A stretch of DNA of 64,000 nt from an uncultured bacterium (GTDB lineage: Bacteria; Actinomycetota; Coriobacteriia; Coriobacteriales; Coriobacteriaceae), in assembly GCA_905214425.1 (NCBI GenBank), contig CAJMLY010000008.1:8311-72310 (forward strand), written 5' to 3'. The notes below the pieces were generated by a model. It was not told the origin of the DNA, made no database searches, and saw nothing but the letters and a program-made list of their open reading frames with translations. The position numbers and the translations under genes were made by a program. Below are positions 63,001-64,000 of the stretch, piece after piece; the stretch's first letter is position 1, and every line of letters begins with the position of its first letter.

Positions 63001-63025
63001 ATGCCAGCAGAAAGGGCTGCAACGA

Positions 63026-63868
63026 ATGATTGTGTTTTCCGATATGGATGGAACGCTGCTAACGAGTGATAAGCAGATGAGCGACGCCACCTGGGCGATG
63101 CTCGACGAGCTCGCACGTCGCGGCATTGAGTTTGTACCGTGCACGGGACGTCCGCTGTCGGGCATCTTTGAGCCCATCCTCGCCCATCCTGCCGTGCACT
63201 ACGCGGTCTGCGCCAACGGTGCCAGCGTCTGGCAGCTCGACGACGGCACGCCCACCGATACCTCACGTGCTACGCGCATTTTGAGCCGACCGCTCGACCG
63301 CACCATCGCCCACCGCGTCCATAGCATTGCCGCCGGCCATGACGTCACCTTCGATATCTTCGCGGACGGGCAGTGCTTCCTCCCCCGCTCGCTCTACACG
63401 CGCCTGGACGAATTCTGCGGCGGCGACCCCCACATCGCGGCTTCGCTTAAGCGCACACGAACACCGATCGACATGGATATCGACAGCAAGATCGACGAGG
63501 TCGAGACGCTCGAACGCATCGCCATGTACTGGCACAACCCGGCCGATCGCGACGCCATCGCGGCGGCGCTCGACACGCTCGAAGGCATTGAGGTCACGCG
63601 TTCTTACACCATGAATATCGAGGTCATGGGTGAGGGCGCCACCAAGGGAACGGCCCTCACGTGGCTATGCGAGCACCTGGGCGAGCGTCTCGCCGACGCC
63701 TGGGCGTTCGGCGACAACATCAACGACATCCCCATGCTGCAGGCAGCGGGCCACGGCATGGCCATGATCAACGCCGAGCCCGAAGACCGCGAGGCCGCCG
63801 ACGCCGTCACCGAATACGACAACGACCACGACGGTGTCGCCCGCACCATCATGGCCGCCCTTGCCTAG
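63026..63868 (+). CDS. Cof-type HAD-superfamily phosphatase
   Basis: A 280-residue phosphatase of the HAD-IIB subfamily. Motif I is SDMDGTLLTS at the N-terminus with both catalytic aspartates, motif II is CTGRPL, and motif IV is GDNINDIPML near residue 233. A cap domain lies between motifs II and III, as in Cof/YbiV-like sugar-phosphate phosphatases. AAAGGG lies before the ATG. Its substrate cannot be told. A GGGGAC-type repeat begins at its stop codon. Confidence 0.9.
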   Translation: MIVFSDMDGTLLTSDKQMSDATWAMLDELARRGIEFVPCTGRPLSGIFEPILAHPAVHYAVCANGASVWQLDDGTPTDTSRATRILSRPLDRTIAHRVHSIAAGHDVTFDIFADGQCFLPRSLYTRLDEFCGGDPHIAASLKRTRTPIDMDIDSKIDEVETLERIAMYWHNPADRDAIAAALDTLEGIEVTRSYTMNIEVMGEGATKGTALTWLCEHLGERLADAWAFGDNINDIPMLQAAGHGMAMINAEPEDREAADAVTEYDNDHDGVARTIMAALA

Positions 63869-63915
63869 TCATTGGGGACGTTCTTAAACGACTAGTCGTT
63901 GGGGACACTCTTCGC
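63867..63915. repeat. TCATTGGGGACGTTCTT repeat, copy 2
   Basis: TAGTCATTGGGGACGTTCTT followed by CTAGTCGTTGGGGACACTCT, the reverse-complement match of 7461-7527 downstream of gltD. Beyond it, to base 64000, there is no recognisable gene. Confidence 0.8.
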
Positions 63916-64000
63916 GAAAAAGCTGCAAGGACTGTCCCCCACTGTCGGCAGAGACGATATGAGCAGGACATAAAAACATTGAGAGCCCCTGCTGCATGAA

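Overview
This is a GC-rich bacterial chromosome segment with short intergenic gaps, good Shine-Dalgarno sites and occasional GTG or TTG starts. The gene set fits an anaerobic gut actinobacterium of the Coriobacteriia, most probably Collinsella or a close relative. It includes rubredoxin with a flavin reductase, split transketolase, NADPH-type GltBD, a soluble arylsulfotransferase and many 'GGGGAC' hairpin repeats. The genus is an inference from gene content; no marker gene was compared.

Layout. 1-2666: copper handling (3' part of copA, copZ, csoR). 2779-7168: a membrane zinc-ribbon protein, an amidohydrolase, a DUF559-like nuclease-fold protein and an unknown protein. 7534-13706: gltBD. 14008-18002: arylsulfotransferase, gpmA and an Nramp metal transporter. 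18278-29635: a long minus-strand sulfur and metal block. Read in the direction of transcription it encodes a sulfonate-type ABC transporter (fused binding protein-permease, then ATPase), MetY, a siroheme sulfite reductase, a TusA-like protein, thioredoxin, a ThiS-like sulfur carrier, an E1-like enzyme, a JAMM protease, a CbiK-like chelatase and a FecBCD-type ABC importer. This matches the protein-thiocarboxylate route to homocysteine known from Wolinella. 29901-32484: rubredoxin, flavin reductase, smpB, a TPR protein, tRNA-Glu and tRNA-Gln. 33305-38200: an Spx/ArsC-like protein and a MurNAc salvage operon (murR-murQ-murP-mupG). 38405-44327: VanZ-like protein, serine recombinase, RNase R, ftsEX. 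44840-53473: zinc-ribbon protein, split transketolase, YitT protein, prfB, secA, rpmE. 61155-63868: ACT protein, citrate synthase, HAD phosphatase.

An accessory island lies at about 53698-60976, between rpmE and the ACT gene, bracketed by two similar 67-bp direct repeats. It carries a small secreted protein, a three-gene ABC system of unusual architecture, a DUF2975/XRE pair and an integrase catalytic domain that begins exactly at the XRE stop codon.

The window is rich in dispersed palindromic repeats. The most striking is a family of 57-bp hairpins in four arrays (4879-5016, 6121-6417, 15542-15758, 18030-18246) with an almost invariant 80-bp period and non-conserved spacers of 23 bp. Two of these arrays bracket the nuclease-like gene. 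A second family is a fixed-length 67-bp hairpin with four copies, one of which forms the end of a reading frame.

The candidates most worth following are the thiocarboxylate methionine cluster with its GGGCC-ending carrier and shared upstream motif, the 80-bp hairpin arrays, and the secreted-protein/ABC island.
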